Of a DNA stretch of 6,102 nucleotides, positions 6,050 to 6,102 are shown piece by piece (position 1 is the first letter of the stretch; each line of letters starts with the position of its first letter). The stretch is from CAYSAA01 sp964428905 (GTDB taxonomy: Bacteria > Atribacterota > Phoenicimicrobiia > Phoenicimicrobiales > Stramentimicrobiaceae), in contig CAYSAA010000043.1 in the NCBI GenBank assembly GCA_964428905.1, forward strand, positions 1-6,102. The letters are read 5' to 3'. The position numbers and the translations under genes were made by a program. Below the pieces are notes generated by a model. That model made no database searches and had not been told where the DNA came from. It saw only the letters and a program-made list of their open reading frames with translations.

Positions 6050-6102
6050 TTTATTTAACCAGAAAAAACCACCTTCTAAGAAGGTGGTAATGGTTAAATA
6101 AA
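6050..6102 (-). repeat. Nested palindromic repeat, copy 3 (inverted)
   Basis: The outer arms TTTATTTAACCA (6050-6061) and TGGTTAAATAAA (6091-6102) are perfect 12-base complements. Inside, ACCACCTTCT (6068-6077) and AGAAGGTGGT (6079-6088) form a second perfect dyad around a single A. The reverse complement closely matches 244-294. This copy is the better preserved of the two, which suggests it is nearer the ancestral form. The window ends at the outer arm, so any longer element or flanking duplication cannot be seen. Confidence 0.75.
6062..6088 (-). terminator. Minus-strand intrinsic terminator inside the repeat
   Basis: Read on the minus strand, the GC-containing stem ACCACCTTCT/AGAAGGTGGT is followed at once by TTTTTTC (the complement of GAAAAAA at 6062-6068), a textbook rho-independent terminator. 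On the plus strand the stem is followed by AATGG, so it should work in one direction only. It would end a minus-strand gene lying beyond the right edge, convergent with the patatin gene. Confidence 0.65.

Larger units (their letters stand above)
5541..6102. other. Non-coding region downstream of the patatin gene
   Basis: These 562 AT-rich bases contain no supportable gene. They hold a weak hairpin just after the patatin stop, two blocks of degenerate 7-bp-period repeats, a 12-base direct repeat TTAAAAAACGAA (5733-5744 and 5994-6005), and the inverted palindromic repeat at the right edge. The minus-strand terminator there implies a convergent gene to the right. Confidence 0.55.

Noticed and set aside
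6050..6102. Integron attC-like site: the outer arms contain ATTTAAC and GTTAAAT, which fit the RYYYAAC and GTTRRRY core boxes.
   Set aside because: The two well-preserved copies lie in opposite orientations and enclose four genes, not single-gene cassettes. No integron integrase is present, and the inner stem with T-run is better explained as a terminator.

Overview
The window is AT-rich. Its genes use strong AGGAGG-type Shine-Dalgarno sites and sigma-A-like promoters, and the proteins look like those of anaerobic low-GC Gram-positive bacteria. I read it as chromosomal DNA from a member of the Bacillota, most likely class Clostridia; this is inferred from gene style, and the species cannot be named. 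There is no transposase, integrase, phage gene, CRISPR array, tRNA or rRNA.

Layout: 1-506 is a long non-coding stretch. It opens with the end of an upstream gene's terminator, carries a 51-bp nested palindromic repeat (244-294), and ends in a clear promoter overlapped by two tandem TGAA-N6-TTCA palindromes. 507-1046 encodes a TetR/AcrR-family regulator. A 213-bp gap with a large inverted repeat leads to 1260-2669, a radical SAM/SPASM-like enzyme of an uncharacterised COG0535-type family. The 461-bp gap 2670-3130 holds a hairpin, a decayed 5' fragment of a second copy of that radical SAM gene (2930-3006), and promoter candidates. 3131-4444 encodes a CNNM/CorC-type membrane protein (DUF21 + CBS pair + CorC_HlyC). 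After 64 bp containing a perfect AT-rich palindrome that reaches into the ribosome binding site, 4509-5540 encodes a patatin-like serine hydrolase. 5541-6102 is non-coding, with degenerate 7-bp-period repeats. It ends in a second copy of the palindromic repeat, inverted relative to the first, which reads as a minus-strand intrinsic terminator.

All four genes point the same way. They probably form two units: a self-regulated TetR gene followed by the radical SAM gene, and a CNNM-patatin pair. A membrane or lipid theme is plausible, since the window combines a membrane protein, a predicted lipid acyl hydrolase, and a TetR regulator whose operator loosely resembles those of fatty-acid regulators. 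This is inference only. The items most worth following are the radical SAM enzyme of unknown function with its regulator and lost paralog, the tandem operator, the palindrome at the patatin start, and the dispersed palindromic repeats.
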